Of a DNA stretch of 52,745 nt, positions 44,018 through 51,802 are shown piece after piece; the first letter of the stretch is position 1, and the number at the start of each line of letters is the position of its first letter. Location: the NCBI GenBank assembly GCA_020441665.1, contig JAGRLT010000162.1, positions 1-52,745 on the forward strand, written 5' to 3'. The notes under the pieces were generated by a model. The model ran no database searches, was not told the DNA's origin, and worked only from the letters and a program-made list of their open reading frames with translations. Made by a program: the position numbers and the translations under genes. This stretch comes from Nitratireductor sp. Its GTDB lineage: Bacteria > Pseudomonadota > Alphaproteobacteria > Rhizobiales > Rhizobiaceae.

Positions 44018-45286
44018 ATGGCCAGCAAACCCGCCAAAGCCAGCGCACCAGCCAATCCCTGGCTCCATGTCATCGGCATCGGCGAGGACGGCGCGGCGGG
44101 CCTGCGCGCCGATGCGCTTGACGCCCTTGCCGGTGCCGAGGTGATCATCGGCGGCAGCCGTCATCACAAGCTCCAGCCGGAACTTGCGGCGGAGCGCATC
44201 GAATGGCCGAGCCCGTTCCGCCAGGCGATCGGCCAGGTGCTGGGGCTGCGCGGGCGGCAGGTGGCGGTGCTCGTCTCCGGCGATCCGCTGTGGTATTCGG
44301 CGGGCGCGCTGTTGCAGCGCCATGTGCCGGTCGAGGAGATCCGCTATTATCCGCAATTGTCGGCCTTTCAATGGGCGGCGGTGCGGATGGGCTGGAGCCT
44401 CGCCGATGTGGAAACCGTGACGGTGCATGGCAGGGCGGCAGAACAGATCATTCCGCATTTCGGGCCCGGTGTGCGGCTGCTGGTGCTGACCCGCGACGGC
44501 GACAGCCCGAAGGAGATCGCGCAACTGCTCAAGGCGCGCGGGTTCGCCCAAAGCCGGCTGACCGTGCTCGCCGCCCTTGGCGGGCCGAAGGAAAAGCGCA
44601 TCGATGGGGTGGCGGCGAAATGGCGGCGTAAGGCGCCGGACTTCCATCTTCTGGCGGTCGAATGCGTCGCGGATATGGGTGCCGAAGCCTTTTCGCGCAC
44701 CGGCGGCCTGCCCGACCACGCCTTTGCCCATGACGGGCAGATGACCAAGCGGGTGGTGCGCGCGGCGACGCTTTCCGCACTGCTACCCTATCCCGATGCG
44801 CTGCTGTGGGATATCGGCGCGGGTTGTGGCTCGATTTCGGTCGAATGGATGCGGGCGGCCCGTGGCGCGATGGCGATCGCCATCGAACCCGACGGTAAAC
44901 GGCGCGGCCTGATCGAGCGGAACCGTCTGGCGCTGGGCGTGCCGAAACTGCGCATCGTCGCCGGCGAGGCGCCGGGGGCGTTGAAGGGCCTGCCGCAACC
45001 CGATGCCGTTTTCATCGGCGGCGGGCTGACCGACGGCAAGGTCTTCGAAACGGCCTGGAAGGCGTTGCGCGGGGGCGGGCGGCTGGTCGCCAATGGCGTC
45101 ACGCTCGAAAGCGAGGCGCGGCTCGTGGCGCTGTGCGAAAAACATGGCGGCACGCTGGAACGGATCGCTGCGAGCGAAGCGGTGGCGATCGGCCGTTACC
45201 GGGCGATGAAACCGCTGATGGCGGTGACGCAATGGACCGTGATCAAGGGGACGGTTGCGAAAGGCGCGAGCGAGGCCCGGTCATGA
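44018..45286 (+). CDS. cobL: Precorrin-6Y C5,15-methyltransferase (decarboxylating), CbiE-CbiT fusion
   Basis: A 422-residue two-domain enzyme. The N-terminal CbiE-type domain begins HVIGIGEDGAAGL and methylates C5; the C-terminal CbiT-type domain carries the SAM motif LLWDIGAGCGSISVEWMRA and methylates C15 while decarboxylating the C12 acetate. It starts at ATG 44018, 2 bases after cobH; an open frame back to 43589 lies inside cobH. The stop overlaps cobI (ATGA). Confidence 0.95.
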   Translation: MASKPAKASAPANPWLHVIGIGEDGAAGLRADALDALAGAEVIIGGSRHHKLQPELAAERIEWPSPFRQAIGQVLGLRGRQVAVLVSGDPLWYSAGALLQRHVPVEEIRYYPQLSAFQWAAVRMGWSLADVETVTVHGRAAEQIIPHFGPGVRLLVLTRDGDSPKEIAQLLKARGFAQSRLTVLAALGGPKEKRIDGVAAKWRRKAPDFHLLAVECVADMGAEAFSRTGGLPDHAFAHDGQMTKRVVRAATLSALLPYPDALLWDIGAGCGSISVEWMRAARGAMAIAIEPDGKRRGLIERNRLALGVPKLRIVAGEAPGALKGLPQPDAVFIGGGLTDGKVFETAWKALRGGGRLVANGVTLESEARLVALCEKHGGTLERIAASEAVAIGRYRAMKPLMAVTQWTVIKGTVAKGASEARS

Positions 45287-46044
45287 AGTGCCGCAACCGC
45301 AAGGGCGTCCTGTACGGGCTCGGCGTCGGGCCGGGCGATGCCGAACTCATCACGCTGAAGGCGCATCGCATTCTGACCTCAGCACCGGTGGTCGCCTATC
45401 CGGCGCCCGATGACGGCGAGAGCTTCGCGCGCGCGATCGTGGCGTCCTACCTGCGCGCCGAACAGGTCGAAATCCCGATCGTCATCCCGATGCGGGTCGA
45501 GCGGTTTCCGGCGCGGGCGGTTTATGACGCGGCGGCGGAGCGGATTGCCCGCCATTTGTCGCGCGGCGAGGATGTGGCGGTACTCTGCGAGGGCGATCCG
45601 TTCTTCTACGGCTCCTTCATGTATCTGTTCGAGCGGCTTTCGGGCCGATTCAAATGCGAGATCGTGCCCGGCATTTCCTCGCTGACGGCTTCCGCTGCTG
45701 CGCTGCAACGCCCTCTTGCGGCGCGCAACGATGTATTGGCGGTGCTTCCCGGTCCGCTGCCCGACGAGACCTTGCGGGTGCGGATCGCCGCAAGCGACGC
45801 GGTGGCGATCATCAAGGTCGGCCGGCATTTTAACCGCATCCGCGCGCTGCTCGACGCGATGGGGTTGACGGATCGGACCGGTTATCTCGAACGGGTGACG
45901 CTCGAAAACCAGCAGGTCCTGCCGCTCGGCGATGTCGCCGCCGACCGTGCGCCGTATTTTTCCATGCTGCTGATCTACAAGGGCGCGGAAGGCTGGGTGC
46001 AGCACCAGCCCGTGCCGCTGCAGGTGCTGGAGGGCGGGGAATGA
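45283..46044 (+). CDS. cobI: Precorrin-2 C20-methyltransferase
   Basis: A 253-residue SAM-dependent methyltransferase of the CobI/CbiL type, making precorrin-3A (or the cobalt form). The family opening GLGVGPGDAELITLKA and a central LCEGDPFFYGSFMYLFERL are diagnostic, as is VPGISSLTASAA. The ATG overlaps the cobL stop and its own stop overlaps the cbiG-cobJ fusion start. Confidence 0.95.
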   Translation: MKCRNRKGVLYGLGVGPGDAELITLKAHRILTSAPVVAYPAPDDGESFARAIVASYLRAEQVEIPIVIPMRVERFPARAVYDAAAERIARHLSRGEDVAVLCEGDPFFYGSFMYLFERLSGRFKCEIVPGISSLTASAAALQRPLAARNDVLAVLPGPLPDETLRVRIAASDAVAIIKVGRHFNRIRALLDAMGLTDRTGYLERVTLENQQVLPLGDVAADRAPYFSMLLIYKGAEGWVQHQPVPLQVLEGGE

Positions 46045-47897
46045 GCGTCGTGCCGCTCATCGTCGCCCTGTCGGATACCGGCATCGCGCTGGCGCGGCTG
46101 GTCGCTGCGGTCGCAGGCGGCACAATCGTCGCGCCGCAGGGGCGGATCGAAGCGGCGCCGGACGTGCAGCCCGTTTCCTCGATTGCCGAGGCGATCCGGG
46201 ATGGCTTCCGGCAGGGATGCCCGATCCTTGGCGTGATGGCGTCAGGCTCGCTGATCCGCATTCTGGCGCCGCTTCTCGCCGACAAGCAGGCGGAGCCGCC
46301 GGTTGTGGCGATCGCCGAGGATGGCGGTTCCATCGTGCCGCTGCTGGGCGGCCATCATGGCGCCAACGATCTGGCGCGGCGGATCGCCGAGGCGCTGGGC
46401 GGCCATGCCGCAATCACCACGGCAGGCGATCTGCGCTTTGCCGTCGCGCTGGACCAGCCACCCGACGGCTGGGTTCTTGCCAATCGCGAAAACGCCAAGG
46501 GGGTGATGGCGGCGCTGCTGGCGGGAAAGCGCGCCCGGCTTGAAGGCAATGCAACCAAGTTGGCCGAATGGCTGACACAAAGCCGCATCGCGTTTTCCCG
46601 CGATGGTGATGGTGATGACGATGTTCGCCTGATCGCGACGACACGGCAAGGCGAGGCTGAATCGGGTCCGCTCGACCTGGTGTTCGTGCCGCAAGTGCAT
46701 GCACTCGGCATCGGTTGCGAGCGCGGTGCCGAACCGGCGGAGGCGATCGGGCTGGTCGAAACGGTTCTGAGGGAAGCGGCGATCGCGCCACAATCGGTTG
46801 GCCTTGTCGTCTCCCTCGATGTGAAGGCGGATGAGCTTGCGGTCCGGGCGGTGGCGGATCATCTCGGCGTGCCCGCGCGGTTCTTTTCCGCTGCGCAATT
46901 GGAAGCCGAGGCGCCGCGTCTGGCAAATCCCTCCGATGTGGTGTTTGCCGAGGTCGGCTGTCACGGCGTAGCCGAGGGTGCGGCGCTGGCGGCCATCGGC
47001 CCGGGCGGGGTGCTTGTCCAGCCGAAGAAAAAATCGAAACGGGTGACCGCCGCCCTGGCGCGCGCGCCATACCCCTTCAGGAAAGAAATCATCATGCAAA
47101 CAGGCAGGCCGCGCGGGCGGCTTTTCGTTGTCGGCATCGGCCCCGGCCAGGAAGGCTGGCGCTCGCCCGAGGTGACCCGGATGATCGGCGAGGCGACCGA
47201 TCTCGTCGGCTATTCGCTCTATCTCGACCTCATCGCGGAAATCAGCGCCGGCAAGATCCGGCATGATTTCGACCTGGGCAAAGAGGAAGACCGGGTGCGC
47301 CACGCCATGGAACTTGCCGGCGAGGGCAGGGACGTGGCGCTGGTCTGTTCGGGCGATGCCGGGATTTACGCCATGGCGACGCTGGTTTTCGAACTGCTCG
47401 AAAAGGGCGGGCTCACGGATGCGGCAAAGCGCATCGGCATTGCCGTCTCGCCCGGCATTTCGGCCCTGCAGGCCGCCGCCGCGCGTGCCGGCGCGCCGCT
47501 CGGCCACGATTTCTGCACCATCTCGCTGTCGGATCTGCTGACCCCCTGGGAGGCGATCCGGGTACGGGTCAAGGCCGCCGCCGAGGGTGATTTCGTCATC
47601 GCCTTCTACAACCCTGTCTCCAAGCGGCGGCGCACGCAACTCGCCCATGCCCGCGACGTGCTGCTTGAGCATCGCCCTGCCGATACACCGGTCATTCTCG
47701 CCACCAATCTCGGCCGGCAGGAGGAGAAGGTGCGCGTCGTGCCGCTCGGCGGCCTGCAGGTCGACGATGTCGACATGCTGACCGTGGTGATCGTCGGCTC
47801 GTCGCAGACGCGCACGGTTTCGACCGGCGACGGCAGGACCTGGGTCTACACGCCGCGCGGCTATGCGGCAAAACAGGGAACGGGGATTTCGGCATGA
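46041..47897 (+). CDS. cobJ: CbiG/CobE-CobJ fusion (cobalt-precorrin-5A hydrolase-like / precorrin-3B C17-methyltransferase)
   Basis: A 618-residue fusion. Residues about 1-200 resemble the CbiG N-terminal and middle regions (SGSLIRILAPLL, GGHHGANDLARRIAEALGG); about 215-345 match the CbiG C-terminal/CobE domain (GIGCERGAEP, AEVGCHGVAEGAAL); from about 357 on is CobJ (LFVVGIGPG, SGDAGIYAMA, FYNPVSKRR). CbiG opens the delta-lactone and releases acetaldehyde in the early-cobalt route, while CobJ/CbiH contracts the ring. An in-frame ATG at 47094 (residue 352) has AGGAAAG about 8 bases upstream and might give free CobJ. Confidence 0.93.
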   Translation: MSVVPLIVALSDTGIALARLVAAVAGGTIVAPQGRIEAAPDVQPVSSIAEAIRDGFRQGCPILGVMASGSLIRILAPLLADKQAEPPVVAIAEDGGSIVPLLGGHHGANDLARRIAEALGGHAAITTAGDLRFAVALDQPPDGWVLANRENAKGVMAALLAGKRARLEGNATKLAEWLTQSRIAFSRDGDGDDDVRLIATTRQGEAESGPLDLVFVPQVHALGIGCERGAEPAEAIGLVETVLREAAIAPQSVGLVVSLDVKADELAVRAVADHLGVPARFFSAAQLEAEAPRLANPSDVVFAEVGCHGVAEGAALAAIGPGGVLVQPKKKSKRVTAALARAPYPFRKEIIMQTGRPRGRLFVVGIGPGQEGWRSPEVTRMIGEATDLVGYSLYLDLIAEISAGKIRHDFDLGKEEDRVRHAMELAGEGRDVALVCSGDAGIYAMATLVFELLEKGGLTDAAKRIGIAVSPGISALQAAAARAGAPLGHDFCTISLSDLLTPWEAIRVRVKAAAEGDFVIAFYNPVSKRRRTQLAHARDVLLEHRPADTPVILATNLGRQEEKVRVVPLGGLQVDDVDMLTVVIVGSSQTRTVSTGDGRTWVYTPRGYAAKQGTGISA

Positions 47898-48694
47898 CCG
47901 TCTATTTCATCGGCGCGGGGCCGGGGGCGGCCGATCTCATCACCGTGCGCGGCCAGAAACTGGTCGAGCGCTGCCCGGTCTGTCTCTATGCCGGCTCGCT
48001 GGTGCCGGCGGAGATCGTCCAATCGGCGCCCGCGGATGCGCGGGTGATGGATACCGCGCCGATGCATCTCGACGCGATCATCGGAGAGATCGAGAAGGCG
48101 CACGGCCTCGGACAGGATGTCGCGCGGGTGCACTCCGGCGATCCGTCGATCTATGGCGCTACGGCCGAACAGATGCGCCGGCTCGACGCGCTCGGCATCG
48201 ATTATGAAATCGTGCCGGGCGTGCCGGCATTCGCGGGCGCGGCGGCGAAGCTCAAGGCCGAGCTCACCCTGCCGGAGATCGCCCAGACGATCATCATCAC
48301 GCGCACCGGCATGAAGGCGTCGGCCATGCCGGAACACGAGACGCTGGAAGTGCTCGGCCAATCGCGGGCGACGCTCGCCATCCACCTGTCGATCCGCAAT
48401 CTCGATTATGTGCGCCGGACGCTCAAGCCCTTTTATGGCGAGGATTGCCCGGTCGTCATCGCCTACCGGGCGACCTGGCCGGACGAACTCTATATCCGCA
48501 CCACGCTTGCCGGCATGAAGGAGGCGGTGCGCCAGCACAAGATCACCCGCACGGCGCTCATCCTGGTCGGCCGGGTGTTCGGCGAAGCGCATTTCCGCGA
48601 CAGCGATCTCTACAATGCCGATTATGCCCATGTGTTGAGAAACCGGGGCAAAAAACAGGCGAGAACCGGCAACGCAGATGCCGCGCGACCTTGA
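47894..48694 (+). CDS. cobM: Precorrin-4 C11-methyltransferase
   Basis: A 266-residue CobM/CbiF enzyme, making precorrin-5 (or the cobalt form). YFIGAGPGAADLITVRG at the start, YAGSLVPAE, HSGDPSIYGA and VPGVPAFAGAAA are typical, as is the late YRATWPDELYIRTTL. The ATG overlaps the previous stop (ATGA), the fourth such junction in this group, so these enzymes are likely made in balanced amounts. Confidence 0.96.
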   Translation: MTVYFIGAGPGAADLITVRGQKLVERCPVCLYAGSLVPAEIVQSAPADARVMDTAPMHLDAIIGEIEKAHGLGQDVARVHSGDPSIYGATAEQMRRLDALGIDYEIVPGVPAFAGAAAKLKAELTLPEIAQTIIITRTGMKASAMPEHETLEVLGQSRATLAIHLSIRNLDYVRRTLKPFYGEDCPVVIAYRATWPDELYIRTTLAGMKEAVRQHKITRTALILVGRVFGEAHFRDSDLYNADYAHVLRNRGKKQARTGNADAARP

Positions 48695-48734
48695 CTGCGG
48701 AAAAAAACCTGAAAGGCTAGGGCAAGGCGCTCAG

Positions 48735-48962
48735 ATGGAGGGTAAATCGGTGTTTCGGCTGCTTGGCATTCTGTTTCTGTGTTGGGCCCTGCTCGATTTC
48801 GGCCTGGACAAATACGGCCATGTCGATCTCTACCGCGACTGGCTCGGCGTCGCGCTGCCGGGGTCGTTCAATGCGTTCCGGGCGATCATCGCCGGCATTA
48901 TCGGCGCCGGCCTGTTCAAGCTGGGCGATACCGCGGGCAAGGCCCGGCCGGTCGCCGAGTAG
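48735..48962 (+). CDS. Small membrane protein of unknown function
   Basis: A 75-residue protein with two hydrophobic stretches (about residues 6-22 and 45-60) and a short polar end. It starts at ATG 48735, 40 bases after cobM; the frame is open from 48678. No family was recognised. It is the last plus-strand gene before the convergent cobK-cbiD pair. Confidence 0.55.
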   Translation: MEGKSVFRLLGILFLCWALLDFGLDKYGHVDLYRDWLGVALPGSFNAFRAIIAGIIGAGLFKLGDTAGKARPVAE

Positions 48963-49032
48963 CACGCCCCGGCGCGCGCCTTGATCTACCCTGCGGCGCC
49001 GTCCGCGGGCGGTCTCCCGCGCTGCCATCCGA

Positions 49033-49758
49033 TCAGCCATCTTTGGTCTGGCCGTTTTCAGAACCGTCTCGCCCGATCATGATCACCGGCAGGGCGCGCC
49101 GTCGCGCCGCCTCGATCTTGGCATAGGCGCCGCTGCCGCCCGAATTGCGGCAGACGAGGTGGCTGATCGCATGGGTTTCCATCAGGGCGATCTCCGATGC
49201 GGCATCGCCGGGCGGAATGCCGAGCACGATGTCATGGTGTTCGAGCGGCAGGGGCCGGGCCGGCGGATCGACCATGCGCACCAGATAATAGACGTCGGTG
49301 CGCGCGCCGAAGAGGGCGATGTGCTGGGAGCCCAGCGCCAGCAATGCCCGCGCGCCGGCCGGCAGGGCATCGCGCGCTTCCTCAAGCGAGGATACCTCGA
49401 TCCAGCGGTCGCCCGGCTGCTTTCGCCAGGGGTCGCGCTGGTGGCGCTCGAAGGCGATGCCGGTGATCTGTGCGGCTCTTTCCGCATTGGCGGAAATCCG
49501 CTGGGCGAAGGGATGGGTGGCATCGATCAGCCGGGTGAATTGGTGGATGGCGAGATAATGCGCAAGGCCCTCGGCGCCGGAATGTCCGGCCGAGGAGAAG
49601 CCGCCGCTGCGCAGCTTTCCGGCAAGCGGCTTCGGCTCGGCGGTGCGCCCGGCAAGCGCGGTGGTGACGTCATGGCCCTCCGCGACAAGCCGCGCTGCCA
49701 GCTCGGCGGCTTCCCGTGTGCCGCCGAGGATGAGGATTTTCTGTTGCCTCTCAGCCAT
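49033..49758 (-). CDS. cobK: Precorrin-6A reductase
   Basis: A 241-residue NADPH-dependent CobK/CbiJ reductase, giving precorrin-6B (dihydroprecorrin-6). The N-terminal ILILGGTREAAELAARL, DATHPFAQRISANA and HLVCRNSGGSGAYAKIEAA are diagnostic. The ATG at 49758 overlaps the cbiD stop by 8 bases on the same strand, so it is coupled to cbiD; the open frame upstream is inside cbiD. Confidence 0.95.
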   Translation of the reverse strand: MAERQQKILILGGTREAAELAARLVAEGHDVTTALAGRTAEPKPLAGKLRSGGFSSAGHSGAEGLAHYLAIHQFTRLIDATHPFAQRISANAERAAQITGIAFERHQRDPWRKQPGDRWIEVSSLEEARDALPAGARALLALGSQHIALFGARTDVYYLVRMVDPPARPLPLEHHDIVLGIPPGDAASEIALMETHAISHLVCRNSGGSGAYAKIEAARRRALPVIMIGRDGSENGQTKDG

Positions 49759-50866
49759 CGAAGGCGCCTGTGCGGGCGAGCAGCCTGCCGTCGCGGGTAA
49801 AGACCATGACTTCGACCGCGACCGGCGCACCACGCAGAACGGCAAGGGCCTGATCGCGGGCCAGTGCGGCGATGTGGCCCGGCAGATCGATATCGGAGCC
49901 GGCGATTTCCAGCGCCTCCATGGCGGTGTTGGCGGTACGGATCGCGGCGGTTTTCCTGTCCGAAAGACCGAGCCCCGCCGCCCGACCGGCAAGCCAGTCC
50001 ATGTCCACCTGGCTGCGGCCCGAATGCAGGTCCATGGCGCCGTTCGCGAGCTTGGCGAATTTGGCGAAGCCGCCGGCGAGCGTCAGCCGGTCGATCGGGT
50101 TCTGGCGCAGATATTTGAGTACGCCGCCGGCAAAATCCCCCATGTCGAGCAGGGCTTCCAGCGGCAGTTTGTAAATCGCGTTGGCGGCATCCTCCGAGGT
50201 CGAGCCGGTGGCGGCAAGGGCGTGGTGAAGGCCGTTGGCGCGGCAGACATCGATGCCGCGATGGATCGAATGGATCCAGGCCGAGCAGGAAAAGGGATGG
50301 ACGATGCCGGTGGTGCCTAGGATCGAAATGCCGCCGACAATGCCCAGACGGGGGTTCCAGGTGTGGCGCGCCATTTCTTCTCCGCCCGGCACGGCGATGG
50401 TGATGGCGATATCGGGCGCGATGGCGTGTTCGGCGCAGAGCGTTTCCGCAACCTCCCGCATCATCCGGCGCGGCACCGGGTTGATCGCCGCCTCGCCGGG
50501 GGCGATCGGCAGGCCCGGCTTGGTAACCGTGCCGACGCCCTTGCCGGCATGGAAGGTGATGCCGGTGCCGGGCTTGCCGCGCGCCACGGTCACCGTCACC
50601 AGCGCGCCATGAGTGACATCGGGATCGTCGCCGGCATCCTTGATGATGGCGGCGGTGGCGCGACCGGCCTCGAGTGTTTCCCTTGCCAGGGCGAAGGCAG
50701 GAGTCTCGCCCCGGGGCAGGGTAATCGAGACGGGGTCGGGAAAGCGGCCGGTCAGCAGCGCGGTCAGCGCTGCCTTCGTCGCGGCGGTGGCGCAGGCACC
50801 GGTGGTCCATCCGCGCCTGAGCGCGCTTTCCGCCGCCGGTTTCTCCTGCCGTTGCACCTTGTTCAT
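49751..50866 (-). CDS. cbiD: Cobalt-precorrin-5B (C1)-methyltransferase
   Basis: A 371-residue CbiD, adding a methyl group at C1. The family signature RRGWTTGACATAATKAA is at residues 17-33; VTKPGLPIAPGEAAINPVPR and GISILGTTGIVHPFS follow. CbiD is the early-cobalt counterpart of CobF (precorrin-6A synthase), which is not seen here. It leads a minus-strand pair with cobK; its start lies 90 bases from the divergent cobA start, so this spacer probably holds both promoters. Confidence 0.95.
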   Translation of the reverse strand: MNKVQRQEKPAAESALRRGWTTGACATAATKAALTALLTGRFPDPVSITLPRGETPAFALARETLEAGRATAAIIKDAGDDPDVTHGALVTVTVARGKPGTGITFHAGKGVGTVTKPGLPIAPGEAAINPVPRRMMREVAETLCAEHAIAPDIAITIAVPGGEEMARHTWNPRLGIVGGISILGTTGIVHPFSCSAWIHSIHRGIDVCRANGLHHALAATGSTSEDAANAIYKLPLEALLDMGDFAGGVLKYLRQNPIDRLTLAGGFAKFAKLANGAMDLHSGRSQVDMDWLAGRAAGLGLSDRKTAAIRTANTAMEALEIAGSDIDLPGHIAALARDQALAVLRGAPVAVEVMVFTRDGRLLARTGAFDG

Positions 50867-50956
50867 TCGCGTCTTATAGGCGACGCGATTGCGCAGGCCA
50901 ACGGCGATCCGCTATGGTTTTTAGCGGGCTTCCGAGCGAGAGACAGGACAGGTAGC

Positions 50957-51790
50957 GTGAACAGCAAAACCGAGGACGAATTCCGGCCGGGCACGGTCTG
51001 GCTCGCAGGCGCGGGGCCGGGCGATCCCGGCCTGCTGACCGTGCTGGCGGCGCGCGCCATAGCAGAGGCCGATGTCATCGTCTATGACGCGCTGGTGAAC
51101 GAGCGGATCCTGGCCGGCGCGCGGGCGGATGCCGAATTGCGCTATGCCGGCAAGCGCGGCGGCAAGCCGTCGCCGAAGCAGCGGGACATCTCGCTGGCGC
51201 TGGTCGATCTGGCGCGCGAGGGAAAGCGGGTGCTGCGGCTCAAGGGCGGCGATCCCTTCGTCTTCGGCCGTGGCGGCGAGGAAGCGCTGACGCTGGTCGA
51301 GCACGGCATCGCCTTCCGCATCGTGCCGGGGATTTCCGCCGGCATTGGCGGGCTCGCCTATGCCGGCATTCCCGTCACCCATCGCGACATCAACCATTCG
51401 GTGACCTTCCTGACCGGCCACGACGCCAGCGGCGTGATGCCCGATGCGATCGACTGGGCCAGCGTGGCGCGGGGCGCGCCGGTGATCGTGCTGTATATGG
51501 CGATGAAGCACTGGCCGAACATTCGAGAACGCCTGATGGCCGAGGGGCTCGTGCCGGCGATGCCGGTCGCCTTTGTCTGCAATGCGACGCTGGAAAACCA
51601 GCAGGTGCTGGAAACGACGCTCGAAAAATCGGTTGCCGATCTTGCCGCGTCGGGTCTCGAACCGCCGGCGATCGTGGTTGTCGGCGAGGCGGTGAAACTG
51701 CGCCGGGCGCTCGATTGGCGCGGGGCGCTTGCCGGCAGGAAGCTCGAAGCCAATCCGCTGAAGCGCGGCACGGTTTCGAAGGCTGTTTGA
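50957..51790 (+). CDS. cobA: Uroporphyrinogen-III C-methyltransferase
   Basis: A 277-residue SUMT enzyme making precorrin-2, the branch point to cobalamin and sirohaem. VWLAGAGPGDPGLLTVLAARA, LRLKGGDPFVFGRGGEEA and VPGISAGIGGLAYAGIPVTHR are all typical. The GTG at 50957 matches the family N-terminus; an open frame back to 50363 is antisense to cbiD. There is no CysG-type dehydrogenase/ferrochelatase domain, so making sirohydrochlorin for CbiX would need another enzyme. Confidence 0.95.
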   Translation: MNSKTEDEFRPGTVWLAGAGPGDPGLLTVLAARAIAEADVIVYDALVNERILAGARADAELRYAGKRGGKPSPKQRDISLALVDLAREGKRVLRLKGGDPFVFGRGGEEALTLVEHGIAFRIVPGISAGIGGLAYAGIPVTHRDINHSVTFLTGHDASGVMPDAIDWASVARGAPVIVLYMAMKHWPNIRERLMAEGLVPAMPVAFVCNATLENQQVLETTLEKSVADLAASGLEPPAIVVVGEAVKLRRALDWRGALAGRKLEANPLKRGTVSKAV

Positions 51791-51802
51791 GAAGCGCCTC
51801 CG

